A stretch of 64,000 bases of DNA, from positions 184,011 to 248,010 of the forward strand of contig CADASN010000002.1 in NCBI GenBank assembly GCA_902790635.1, in the 5' to 3' direction. The stretch is from an uncultured Bacteroidia bacterium. GTDB taxonomy: Bacteria > Bacteroidota > Bacteroidia > Bacteroidales > UBA932. Position numbers and translations under genes: made by a program. A model generated the notes under the pieces. The model made no database searches. It was not told the DNA's origin and saw only the letters and a list, made by a program, of their open reading frames with translations. Positions 45,827 to 53,555 of the stretch are shown piece after piece; the stretch's first letter is position 1, and each line of letters opens with the position of its first letter.

Positions 45827-47053
45827 ATGAAGAAACCCAGCAAACAACTGTTCTGGTGGATCGGCGCCCTGGTGCTCGGCACGGTCCTGGGCCTGCTGAA
45901 GGTCGGATGGATTGACGCCGTCTGCTCGTTCATTGCCACGGTCTATACGCGGCTGTTCCAGTTCCTGGCCTTGCCGACAGTGGCGCTGGCCATCATGACG
46001 ACCCTGATCTTGTTCGGAAAGCAGCGCAGTACGCGTCAGATTTTCAGGCACACGATCACCTACACGCTCCTGACCACCCTGGTCGCCGCCTTGGTCGGCC
46101 TGGGGATGTACCTGCTTGTCTCGCCGAAAAACATCCCTCCCGAGGTGCTCGGAACGGCGGCCGCCGCCCCGGAAGAAGGGATCAGTTTCTACGACCATAT
46201 TATCTCCGTGATCCCGAACAACATCGTCCAGCCATTCCTCTCCGGGAATGTCCTGTCCATCCTGCTGATTGCCGTCGCCGTGGGCCTGGCCCTTTCCTCC
46301 ATGAGAGAAAGCGAAGGGAAAACGGTCCTCATCAGGGCGATCCATGGATTGCAGGAATTGTTCTTCACGCTCATCCGGGCGCTCATCTGGACGCTGCCGC
46401 TCGGCATCATGGCTTTCTCCGACCAACTCGCCGCGCAGTTGAGCAGCGGGGTGATCCTGGGGTCGCTGGGCCGGTACACGGCCGTGATCCTGATCGGGAA
46501 CCTGCTGCAGATGTTCGTCGTCCTGCCGTTGTTCCTCCTGGTCCGGGGGATCAACCCGCTGAAGGTGTTCAAGTCCATGAGCCCCGCGGTGGTGATGGCG
46601 CTTTTCACCAAAAGTTCCGCAGCGACCCTTCCCGTGACAATCTCCTCCGCGGAAGGCCGCCTGGGCGTGAATCCGAAGGTATCGCGCTTCGTGCTGCCGA
46701 TCTGCACGACCATCAACATGAACGGCTGTGCCGCATTCATCCTGGTCAGTTCGCTCTTCGTGATGCAGAACGGTGGCTACACCCTGAGCATCGGGACCAT
46801 GCTCCTTTGGGTGCTTATCGCCGTGATCTCGGCTGTCGGCAATGCCGGCGTCCCGATGGGATGCTTCTTCCTGACAGTCTCCCTGATGACGGGGATCGGG
46901 GCACCGGTCGAGGTGATGGGACTCATCCTCCCCATCTACACCATCATCGACATGGTGGAGACGGCAGAAAACGTCTGGTCTGACTCCTGCGTATGCGCAA
47001 TGACAAACAGGGACATGCGCCCTGTCTTCGAGAAAGAAACGAATCCTGTCTGA
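45827..47053 (+). CDS. Dicarboxylate/amino acid:cation symporter (DAACS family)
   Basis: A 408-residue inner-membrane carrier of the GltP/DctA fold. It begins MKKPSKQLFWWIGALVLG, and the substrate region shows FTKSSAATLPVTISSAEG and PICTTINMNGCA, with helical hairpins near GNAGVPMGCFFLTVSLM. It moves glutamate, aspartate or C4-dicarboxylates with Na+ or protons. It probably shares the promoter of the upstream aminotransferase. The stop is 10 bases from the convergent mgtC stop. Confidence 0.88.
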   Translation: MKKPSKQLFWWIGALVLGTVLGLLKVGWIDAVCSFIATVYTRLFQFLALPTVALAIMTTLILFGKQRSTRQIFRHTITYTLLTTLVAALVGLGMYLLVSPKNIPPEVLGTAAAAPEEGISFYDHIISVIPNNIVQPFLSGNVLSILLIAVAVGLALSSMRESEGKTVLIRAIHGLQELFFTLIRALIWTLPLGIMAFSDQLAAQLSSGVILGSLGRYTAVILIGNLLQMFVVLPLFLLVRGINPLKVFKSMSPAVVMALFTKSSAATLPVTISSAEGRLGVNPKVSRFVLPICTTINMNGCAAFILVSSLFVMQNGGYTLSIGTMLLWVLIAVISAVGNAGVPMGCFFLTVSLMTGIGAPVEVMGLILPIYTIIDMVETAENVWSDSCVCAMTNRDMRPVFEKETNPV

Positions 47054-47063
47054 CGGGGAAAAG

Positions 47064-47693
47064 CTACTCGAGGCTCTCCAGGCTCACGCCGGGGAGTTTG
47101 TCCAGGCGGTCGAACAAGTCGATGGTGCGCTCCTTTTTCTTAATGCGCAGGGAGATTTCCATCTTGTAGCCCTCGGGCTGTTTGAATAAGGAGAAATCAG
47201 CGACCTGCTTGCCCAGGGACTGGACAGCCTGCACCAGGGAATCATGATCCTTGGCGTAGAAAACGGCGCGGACTTCCTTGTCACCCAGCTTGAAGTTGTA
47301 GAAATGGAGGGCTTCCATGCAGAGGAGCACGAGGAAACCGCAAAGGGCGGCCAGCTCGTACAATCCGCAGCCGGCGCTCAGGCCGATGGCGCCCGTGACC
47401 CAGAGTCCGGCTGCCGTGGTGAGGCCGCTGACGCGCTTGGTCTTCATGATGATGCCGCCGCCGAGGAAACCGAGGCCGCCGACGACGCCGGCTGCCACGC
47501 GGGCTGCATCGAAACGTGCGGCATTCGCGAAGCCGTACTGGGAAATGATCATGAACAAGGCGGATCCCAGAGCCACCAGGACGTGGGTCCGGATACCGGC
47601 TCCCTTGGAGCGGAGTTCGCGTTCGTAACCGATGATCGCCCCGAGCAGACCTGCTATCAGGAGGCGGATGGAGAGTTGTAAGGCGAGTTGCAT
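47064..47693 (-). CDS. MgtC/SapB-family membrane protein
   Basis: A 209-residue protein with about five N-terminal helices (SIRLLIAGLLGAIIGYERE, GAGIRTHVLVALGSALFMI, VVGGLGFLGGGII) of MgtC type and a C-terminal soluble ACT-like domain. In pathogens MgtC supports growth at low Mg2+ and inhibits F-ATPase; relatives here may differ. A TATTTTTG box on the minus strand (47727 to 47720) precedes it. Confidence 0.85.
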   Translation of the reverse strand: MQLALQLSIRLLIAGLLGAIIGYERELRSKGAGIRTHVLVALGSALFMIISQYGFANAARFDAARVAAGVVGGLGFLGGGIIMKTKRVSGLTTAAGLWVTGAIGLSAGCGLYELAALCGFLVLLCMEALHFYNFKLGDKEVRAVFYAKDHDSLVQAVQSLGKQVADFSLFKQPEGYKMEISLRIKKKERTIDLFDRLDKLPGVSLESLE

Positions 47694-47719
47694 GGATAAT
47701 AACAGCTATGGTATTCGTG

Positions 47720-47778
47720 CAAAAATAGCACTTTTTTGGCTTAGTACGCGATTCTTCGAGACTTTTTTCGTAATTTTG
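47720..47778. promoter_or_regulatory. Divergent promoters of mgtC and 5'-nucleotidase genes
   Basis: TATTTTTG on the minus strand (47727 to 47720) and TAATTTTG on the plus strand (47771-47778) in an AT-rich gap of 117 bases. Confidence 0.5.
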
Positions 47779-47810
47779 TCAAGATACGTTCCTAAAAATA
47801 GTCGTTCCTT

Positions 47811-49274
47811 ATGAAAAAGACCCTTACGCTGTTGCACTCCAACGATTTACATGGAGACTTCCTGGCCGAGAAGGTGGATGATAAGCTCACCGGCGGTGTC
47901 TCCATGCTCTCCGGTTATATCTCCAAGACCCGAAAAGAAGAAAAGAACGTCTTGTACGCCATCTCCGGCGACATGTTCAAAGGCTCCCTGATCGATCAGG
48001 AATACAGGGGCATCTCCACCATCGAGATCATGAACCTGCTGGCTCCCGACGTCGTGACCCTGGGCAACCATGAGGTCGACTACGGACTCGCCCACCTCCT
48101 CTTCCTGGAGAAGTGCGCCAAGTTCCCGATCATCAATGCCAACATGTTCCTGACCAGCAACAATACCCGCCTGTTCAAGTCCCACAAGATCATCGAGATC
48201 GACGGGATGAAGATCATGTTCATCGGTATCCTGACCGAGGATGTGCTGGAATACACGCGTAACGAGAAGCTGATCAGCACCCTGGTCGGCATCAAGGATG
48301 CCGCCGAAGAAGTGGGCCGGATCTGCATGGCCTACCAGACCGTCGACATCGACCTGACCGTCCTGTTGACGCATATCGGATACGAGAATGACCAGAAGCT
48401 GGCAGCGGAACTGGATCCGGACTGGGGCGTGGACCTGATCATCGGCGGCCATTCGCACACCCTGATCGACAAGCCGGCGGTGGTGGCCGGCATCCCGATC
48501 GTCCAGGCCGCCGTAGGCACGGACCAGATCGGTCGTTTCGACCTGGTCATCGACACGGACACCAATTCCATCGACTCCTATACCTGGAAACTCATCCCCA
48601 TCAATGCCGACAACTGCCCGCGCGACCTCGAACTGGAAAAGGTGGTGGAGAACTACAAGTCGGTCACGGACGCTGTCTATGAGCAGGTCCTGACCCGCCT
48701 GGACGGGGTCTATACCCAGGATCGCCGGAACCGGGATTCGACGCTCAGCCACCTGTTCACCGACATCGTCAAGGAAGGCACCGGCGTCGATGTCGTCATG
48801 ATCTCCAGCGGCGCCATCCGTGGCACCCGGCTCGGGGAGGTCGTCACGAAGGGGGACCTCCGCAAGGTCTATCCTTATGACAACAAGGTCATCGAATTCA
48901 AACTTACCGGCAAGCAGTTCCGTGAAGCCATCCTGTGGATGCTCCGGGACGAGTCCATCGACGCGCCCATCGACGGCGGGGAATTCTATCAGCTGTCCAA
49001 AGGCGTCAGGATCGTTTACAACCAGAAAGAGCACCGTCTGGAGACGTTCGAACTGAACGGACGGAGCATCCAGGACGACGACCTGATCAAGATCGCGATG
49101 GGCGATTTCCACTACAACAACATCGAGCATTTCCTGCAGATCAAGCACGAGGATATCCTGAAGAACGGTCCCCTCAAGACCCTCTCCTCCTCCGGCTACG
49201 TGATCATCGAGGAGCGCATGAGCGGCGTCCCCCTCATCCGCGTGGACAAGGAAGAGCGGATCACCATCAAATAG
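47811..49274 (+). CDS. Bifunctional UDP-sugar hydrolase/5'-nucleotidase family
   Basis: A 487-residue calcineurin-like metallophosphatase. Metal motifs are HSNDLHGD near the N-terminus, AISGDMF, TLGNHEVDYG, LLTHIG and IGGHSHT; the C-terminal substrate domain contains ISSGAIRG and GGEFYQLSKGVRIVYN. It lacks a signal peptide, so it is predicted to be cytosolic, unlike periplasmic UshA. It dephosphorylates nucleotides or related compounds. A very strong hairpin follows the gene. Confidence 0.86.
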   Translation: MKKTLTLLHSNDLHGDFLAEKVDDKLTGGVSMLSGYISKTRKEEKNVLYAISGDMFKGSLIDQEYRGISTIEIMNLLAPDVVTLGNHEVDYGLAHLLFLEKCAKFPIINANMFLTSNNTRLFKSHKIIEIDGMKIMFIGILTEDVLEYTRNEKLISTLVGIKDAAEEVGRICMAYQTVDIDLTVLLTHIGYENDQKLAAELDPDWGVDLIIGGHSHTLIDKPAVVAGIPIVQAAVGTDQIGRFDLVIDTDTNSIDSYTWKLIPINADNCPRDLELEKVVENYKSVTDAVYEQVLTRLDGVYTQDRRNRDSTLSHLFTDIVKEGTGVDVVMISSGAIRGTRLGEVVTKGDLRKVYPYDNKVIEFKLTGKQFREAILWMLRDESIDAPIDGGEFYQLSKGVRIVYNQKEHRLETFELNGRSIQDDDLIKIAMGDFHYNNIEHFLQIKHEDILKNGPLKTLSSSGYVIIEERMSGVPLIRVDKEERITIK

Positions 49275-49293
49275 GCAGGTCGCCTGGAAATTG

Positions 49294-49333
49294 CCAGTCG
49301 GGCCTCTTCCCACAGCGGAAGAGGCCCGACTGG
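49294..49333 (+). terminator. 17-bp hairpin after 5'-nucleotidase gene
   Basis: Perfect 17-bp stem (49294-49310 with 49317-49333) and a 6-base loop, 19 bases after the stop. No long T run follows, so it may act as a terminator with help or as an RNA 3' end protector. Confidence 0.7.
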
Positions 49334-49360
49334 ATTTCTGACGCGATTTCTTCCGCTGTT

Positions 49361-49392
49361 ATTGGAGATATTAAAATTTTTAATTACATTTG
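49361..49392 (+). promoter_or_regulatory. Promoter of the arginine operon
   Basis: A TTGG in the -33 region (49362-49365) and the -7 box TACATTTG (49385-49392). Transcription would start near 49396, just before the leader-peptide ATG at 49400, giving a leader RNA of about 205 bases before the first enzyme gene. Confidence 0.65.
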
Positions 49393-49399
49393 CAAAGTT

Positions 49400-49444
49400 A
49401 TGTTATACGTGTATTACCAGTTCTCCAGACGAGACCGAAGATAG
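49400..49444 (+). CDS. Arg-rich leader peptide, putative attenuator
   Basis: A 14-codon frame, MLYVYYQFSRRDRR, then TAG. Four of its last five codons are arginine (AGA CGA GAC CGA AGA), two of them AGA, a codon that looks scarce in the GC-rich neighbouring genes. It starts within about 8 bases of the promoter's -7 box and lies at the head of the RNA for the arginine biosynthesis operon. The end of the frame overlaps the left arm of a hairpin. This is the architecture of amino-acid attenuators. Translation and regulation are inferred; no homologue search was possible. Confidence 0.65.
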   Translation: MLYVYYQFSRRDRR

Positions 49445-49580
49445 GAGGCGTAGAACCCTCCCACATCTTCGGAAATTCAATGAGATCCCGGGGCGAGCCC
49501 GGAAGACGGTAGTCAGTAATCCCTCAATAGTATGAATTTTCGCCTAATAATTGCAATTGACAATCTCGGTTTGTCTTGCC
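49435..49580 (+). promoter_or_regulatory. Alternative RNA pairings in the arginine leader
   Basis: Segment 1 CCGAAGAT (49435-49442, inside the last Arg codons) pairs with segment 2 ATCTTCGG (49465-49472), and an inner GGAGG/CCTCC (49444-49448 with 49457-49461) adds five pairs. Segment 2 (TCTTCGG) can instead pair, with one bulge, with segment 3 CCGGAAGA (49499-49506). That would open a local hairpin at 49488-49502. Segment 3 (GGAAGAC) can also pair with GTCTTGCC (49573-49580), which is followed by GGGCTTTTATT. A ribosome on the Arg codons would decide whether segment 2 is free. The 3:4 pairing has a large loop and is the weakest element; I see no classic terminator. Confidence 0.5.
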
Positions 49581-49603
49581 ATTAGGGCTTTTATTGTATA
49601 GTC

Positions 49604-50173
49604 ATGAGTATCAACGTCATGGTGGCGAACGAGAGCCACACCCGCTACGCAGAAGAAATCTGTCACGAGATCTACATCTCCTCACTGGAGCGCAAGACCG
49701 GTATCGCCAAACGTACGCCGGAGTACATTATGGAGAAAATGAGGGCCGGCAAGGCCGTTATCGCCGTTTCCGAAGAAGACGGTGCCGAAGAGTTCGCCGG
49801 CTTCTCCTACATCGAGTCCTGGGGCGGCAAAAGCTTCGTCGCCAACTCCGGTCTGATCGTCGCGCATAAATTCCGCGGCCAGGGCATCGCCCGGCGCATC
49901 AAGGAGCAGACCTTCATCCTCTCCCGCAAACTCTTCCCGGACGCCAAGATCTTCTCCATCACCACCGGCGCGGCGGTGATGAAGATGAATTACGAATTCG
50001 GCTTCCGCCCCGTCCCCTATACCGAACTCACGGACGATCCCGAGTTCTGGAAGGGCTGCGAGGGCTGCCGCAACTTCGAGGTCCTGAAGAGCCATGAATA
50101 CAAGATGTGTATCTGCACCGGCCTGCTCTACGACCCCAAGGAGCATCTGGAGATCCGCCATCCGGGGGAATAG
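49604..50173 (+). CDS. GNAT acyltransferase of the arginine operon
   Basis: A 189-residue GNAT enzyme: NSGLIVAHKFRGQGIARRIKEQTF contains the acetyl-CoA loop RGQGIA, and TTGAAVMKMNYEFGFRPV the C-terminal part of the fold. Its place as first gene of the arg cluster, as in other Bacteroidota, suggests it acylates glutamate (acetyl or succinyl), replacing ArgA or ArgJ, which are not present. Substrate inferred from context. A Cys-rich tail (CEGCRNFEV, YKMCICTG) is unusual and could bind a metal. Confidence 0.72.
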   Translation: MSINVMVANESHTRYAEEICHEIYISSLERKTGIAKRTPEYIMEKMRAGKAVIAVSEEDGAEEFAGFSYIESWGGKSFVANSGLIVAHKFRGQGIARRIKEQTFILSRKLFPDAKIFSITTGAAVMKMNYEFGFRPVPYTELTDDPEFWKGCEGCRNFEVLKSHEYKMCICTGLLYDPKEHLEIRHPGE

Positions 50174-50220
50174 ATTTTTCGCTTCGCTCAAAATGACAAA
50201 TAACGGCTCAAAATGACAAA
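50174..50220. repeat. Dispersed intergenic repeat with duplicated end
   Basis: The 27-base unit at 50174-50200 reads, on the minus strand, TTTGTCATTTTGAGCGAAGC followed by GAAAAAT. Its end GCTCAAAATGACAAA is repeated at 50206-50220. The type is common between genes in several bacterial groups. A related copy lies inside argC (52054-52080). The second partial copy contains an ATG (50213) in frame with argG. Confidence 0.7.
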
Positions 50221-50224
50221 CGAT

Positions 50225-51439
50225 ATGGAAAAGAAAAAGAAAGTCGTGGTCGCGTTCAGCGGCGGACTGGATACCTCCTACACGGTGATGTACCTTGCCC
50301 GGGAGAAGGGTTATGAGGTGCATGCCGCCTGTGCCAATACCGGCGGCTTCAGCCCGGAGCAGCTGAAAACCAACGAAGAAAACGCCTATAAACTGGGCGC
50401 CACGAAATACGTCACCCTCGACGTGACGCAGGAATACTACGCCAAGAGCCTGAAATACATGGTGTACGGCAATGTGCTGCGCAACGGGACCTATCCCATC
50501 TCGGTCTCGTCCGAGCGCATCTTCCAGGGCATGGCCATCGCCCGCTACGCCAACGAGATCGGCGCGGATGCCATCGCGCACGGCTCGACCGGCGCCGGCA
50601 ACGACCAGGTCCGTTTCGACATGACCTTCCTGGTGATGTGCCCGGACATGGAGATCATCACCCTCACGCGCGACGGCAACCTTTCGCGCAAGGAAGAGGT
50701 CGATTACCTCAATGCGCACGGCTTCCATGCCGACTTCACCAAGCTCAAGTACTCCTACAACGTCGGTATCTGGGGCACCTCCATCTGCGGCGGCGAGATA
50801 CTGGATTCGAAGCAGGGCCTGCCCGAGAGCGCTTACCTCAAGCAGGTGAGCAAGAGCGGCTCCGAGATCCTCAGCCTCGGCTTCGAAAAGGGCGAGCTCA
50901 AGAGCGTGAACGGTGTGGACTACGACGACAAGATCGCCGCCATCCAGGCCGTGGAGGCCGTGGGCGCCCCCTACGGCATCGGCCGCGACATGCATGTGGG
51001 CGATACCATCATCGGCATCAAGGGACGCGTGGGCTTCGAAGCCGCCGCCCCGATGCTCATCATCGGCGCACACAAGTTCCTGGAGAAATTCACCCTCTCC
51101 AAGTGGCAGCAGTATTGGAAGGACCAGGTTGCGAACTGGTACGGCATGTTCCTGCATGAGAGCCAGTACCTCGAGCCCGTGATGCGGGACATCGAGGCCA
51201 TGCTCGAGAGCAGCCAGCGCAACGTCAACGGCACCGTTACCCTCGAGCTGCGTCCCTACGGCTTCTCCACCGTGGGCGTGGACTCCCCCGACGACCTCGT
51301 CAAGAGCAAACTCGGCGAATACGGCGAGACCCAGAAGGGCTGGACGGCCGAAGAAGCCAAGGGCTTCATCAAAGTGACCTCCACGCCGCTGCGCGTTTAC
51401 TACGGCAACCACAAGGACGAATTCAAGGGCGATGATTAA
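50225..51439 (+). CDS. argG: Argininosuccinate synthase
   Basis: A 404-residue ATP-dependent ligase joining citrulline and aspartate. The ATP loop is VAFSGGLDTSY, followed by the YPISVSSERIFQ and HGSTGAGNDQVRFD blocks. In the succinyl pathway citrulline is released before this step. I choose ATG 50225 (MEKKKKVVV) because the ATG four codons upstream lies in an intergenic repeat. Its end overlaps argC by 8 bases. Confidence 0.93.
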   Translation: MEKKKKVVVAFSGGLDTSYTVMYLAREKGYEVHAACANTGGFSPEQLKTNEENAYKLGATKYVTLDVTQEYYAKSLKYMVYGNVLRNGTYPISVSSERIFQGMAIARYANEIGADAIAHGSTGAGNDQVRFDMTFLVMCPDMEIITLTRDGNLSRKEEVDYLNAHGFHADFTKLKYSYNVGIWGTSICGGEILDSKQGLPESAYLKQVSKSGSEILSLGFEKGELKSVNGVDYDDKIAAIQAVEAVGAPYGIGRDMHVGDTIIGIKGRVGFEAAAPMLIIGAHKFLEKFTLSKWQQYWKDQVANWYGMFLHESQYLEPVMRDIEAMLESSQRNVNGTVTLELRPYGFSTVGVDSPDDLVKSKLGEYGETQKGWTAEEAKGFIKVTSTPLRVYYGNHKDEFKGDD

Positions 51440-52424
51440 GGTCGGCATCCTCGGCGGAGCCGGATACACCGCCGGCGAACTGCTCCGCATCCTGGTGAAC
51501 CACCCGGAGGTGGAGATTGTCTTCGTGCACTCGACCAGCAATGCCGGCAACCACCTCTACGACGTGCATGGCGGGCTTTTCGGCGACACGGACCTGTGTT
51601 TCAGCGACAGCTATGACCTGGACGCGGTGGACGTGCTTTTCCTCTGCTCCGCGCATGGCAAGAGCCGGGAGTTCTGGGAGCAGAACGCCTGCCCGGCGGG
51701 TCTGATAATCGTGGACCTGGCACAAGACTACCGCGATGAATCCGACGGCTACGTGTACGGCCTTCCGGAGTGGCAGCGGGAGCGGATCCGCGCTGCGCGC
51801 AAAATTGCCAACCCCGGCTGCTTCGCCACGGCGATCCAACTGGCGCTGCTGCCCCTGGCGCACGCCGGTCTGCTGCAGTCCACCGTCCATGTGACGGCGC
51901 TTACCGGATCCACCGGTGCGGGCGTCAAGCCCTCCGCGACGACGCATTTCAGCTGGCGGACGGACAATTTGTCGACCTATAAAGTATTTGAGCACCAGCA
52001 TTTGATCGAGATTTGCCGCAATCTGGGCCTGATCCAGCCCTCGTTTGCCGCTCTTTGTCATCCTGAGTGCGGCGAAGGATATCCGGTCCGGTTCGTCCCG
52101 ATGCGGGGCGACTTCGCCCGTGGCATCTTCGCCTCCGTGACCGTGGATTGCCCGCTGGACGGTGAGGCGGCCCTGAAGCTGTATCGGGACTTCTACGCGG
52201 ACGCCGCGTTTACCTACGTCTCCGACCGCCCGGTGGATCTCAAGCAGGTGGTCAATACCAACAAGTGCATCGTCGCCCTGGAAAAGCACGGGGACACCCT
52301 CGTGATCTCCTCGGTCATCGACAACCTCCTCAAGGGAGCGTCCGGCCAGGCGGTGCAGAATATGAACCTGATCTGTGGCCTCCCTGAGACCACGGGCCTG
52401 AAGCTGAAGGCATCAGCATTCTAG
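51432..52424 (+). CDS. argC: N-acyl-gamma-glutamyl-phosphate reductase
   Basis: A 330-residue NADPH-dependent reductase making N-acylglutamate semialdehyde. The nucleotide loop is VGILGGAGYTAGELL, the catalytic Cys is in IANPGCFATAIQ, and the conserved late motif is VPMRGDFARGIFASV. Between LIQPSF and that motif sit about ten extra residues, ALCHPECGEG, encoded by a copy of the dispersed repeat (52054-52080) read in frame. Both flanking motifs are intact, so the enzyme may still work. Confidence 0.92.
   Translation: MIKVGILGGAGYTAGELLRILVNHPEVEIVFVHSTSNAGNHLYDVHGGLFGDTDLCFSDSYDLDAVDVLFLCSAHGKSREFWEQNACPAGLIIVDLAQDYRDESDGYVYGLPEWQRERIRAARKIANPGCFATAIQLALLPLAHAGLLQSTVHVTALTGSTGAGVKPSATTHFSWRTDNLSTYKVFEHQHLIEICRNLGLIQPSFAALCHPECGEGYPVRFVPMRGDFARGIFASVTVDCPLDGEAALKLYRDFYADAAFTYVSDRPVDLKQVVNTNKCIVALEKHGDTLVISSVIDNLLKGASGQAVQNMNLICGLPETTGLKLKASAF
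52054..52080 (+). repeat. Repeat copy inside argC coding sequence
   Basis: 27 bases starting TTTGTCATCCTGAGTGCGGC match the reverse complement of 50174-50200 at 20 of 27 positions. They encode Leu-Cys-His-Pro-Glu-Cys-Gly-Glu-Gly, residues 208-216, in a region where I would expect only a short loop. Confidence 0.7.
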
Positions 52425-52427
52425 TAT

Positions 52428-53555
52428 ATGAATCTTTTCGACGTCTATTCCCTTTTCAATGTCACGCCCGTGCGCGCGCAAGGATGCACCGTGTGGGATG
52501 ACAAAGGGCAGGAATACCTCGACCTGTACGGCGGCCATGCCGTCATTTCCGTAGGTCACTGCCATCCGCATTACGTGGAGGCACTGAAGTCGCAGCTGGA
52601 CAAGATCGGCTTCTACTCCAACAGCGTCCGCAATCCGCTGCAGGAGGAACTGGCCCGCCGGATCGGCGAGGTCAGCGGCTATGAGGACTATTCCCTCTTC
52701 CTGGACAACAGCGGCGCGGAGTCCAACGAGAACGCGGTCAAACTGGCCTCTTTCCATACCAACCGTGACCGGGTGATCGCGTTCCGCCGCAGCTTCCACG
52801 GCCGCACTTCCGGCGCCGTGGCGCTGACGGACAACCCGGCGATTGTTTCCCCCTTCAATGCGCACCACCGCGTCACCTTTGTCGATCTGAACGACGGCGA
52901 CGCCGTGGAAGCCGAGCTGTCGAAGGGCGGCGTGGCCGCAGTGATCGTCGAGGGCATCCAGGGATGCGGCGGCATCCATGTGCCTACGCAGGGCTTCCTG
53001 CAGGCGCTCAGCAACTTGTGCCGCCATTACGGTGCCGCGCTCATCCTCGACGAGGTGCAGAGCGGCTACGGCCGTACAGGTAAGTTTTTCGCCCACCAGT
53101 GGGCGGGCATCCGGCCGGACATCATCACGATGGGAAAGGGCATCGCGAACGGTTTCCCCTGCGGGGGCATCCTGATCTCTCCGGAATTCCAGGCCCGGAA
53201 GGGCATGCTCGGCACCACCTTCGGCGGCAACTATCTCGCCTGCGCCGGCGCCCTGGCGGTGCTGGACATCATCGAGCAGGAGGGGCTGATGGCCAATGCC
53301 CTCGCGGTCGGCGACTATATCAAGGAATCGCTCCCCCGCTCCCCGCGCATCACGGAGGTACGCGGCAAGGGCCTGATGCTCGGCATCGAGTTCAGTGAAA
53401 GCGTCGCTCCCCTGCGGCAGGCGCTCCTGTATGACAAGCATATCTTTACCGGCGTTGCCGGCCAGAACATGATCCGGCTCCTCGCGCCGCTCTGCCTCAC
53501 CAAAGCGGAGGCCGACCGGTTCCTGGAGGCATTCAACGAAGTACTCGCACGATGA
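52428..53555 (+). CDS. argD: N-acylornithine aminotransferase
   Basis: A 375-residue class-III PLP aminotransferase converting N-acylglutamate semialdehyde to N-acylornithine with glutamate. SGAESNENAVKLA, IVEGIQGCGGIH, LILDEVQSGYGRTG and the PLP lysine in ITMGKGIANGFP are visible. Starts three bases after argC; its stop overlaps the next start by four bases. Confidence 0.93.
   Translation: MNLFDVYSLFNVTPVRAQGCTVWDDKGQEYLDLYGGHAVISVGHCHPHYVEALKSQLDKIGFYSNSVRNPLQEELARRIGEVSGYEDYSLFLDNSGAESNENAVKLASFHTNRDRVIAFRRSFHGRTSGAVALTDNPAIVSPFNAHHRVTFVDLNDGDAVEAELSKGGVAAVIVEGIQGCGGIHVPTQGFLQALSNLCRHYGAALILDEVQSGYGRTGKFFAHQWAGIRPDIITMGKGIANGFPCGGILISPEFQARKGMLGTTFGGNYLACAGALAVLDIIEQEGLMANALAVGDYIKESLPRSPRITEVRGKGLMLGIEFSESVAPLRQALLYDKHIFTGVAGQNMIRLLAPLCLTKAEADRFLEAFNEVLAR

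Noticed and set aside
49682-51550. 622-codon antisense frame opposite the GNAT gene and argG
   Set aside because: Spans two real genes and the repeat between them; the VILSEAKNL stretch is the translated repeat, not a protein motif.
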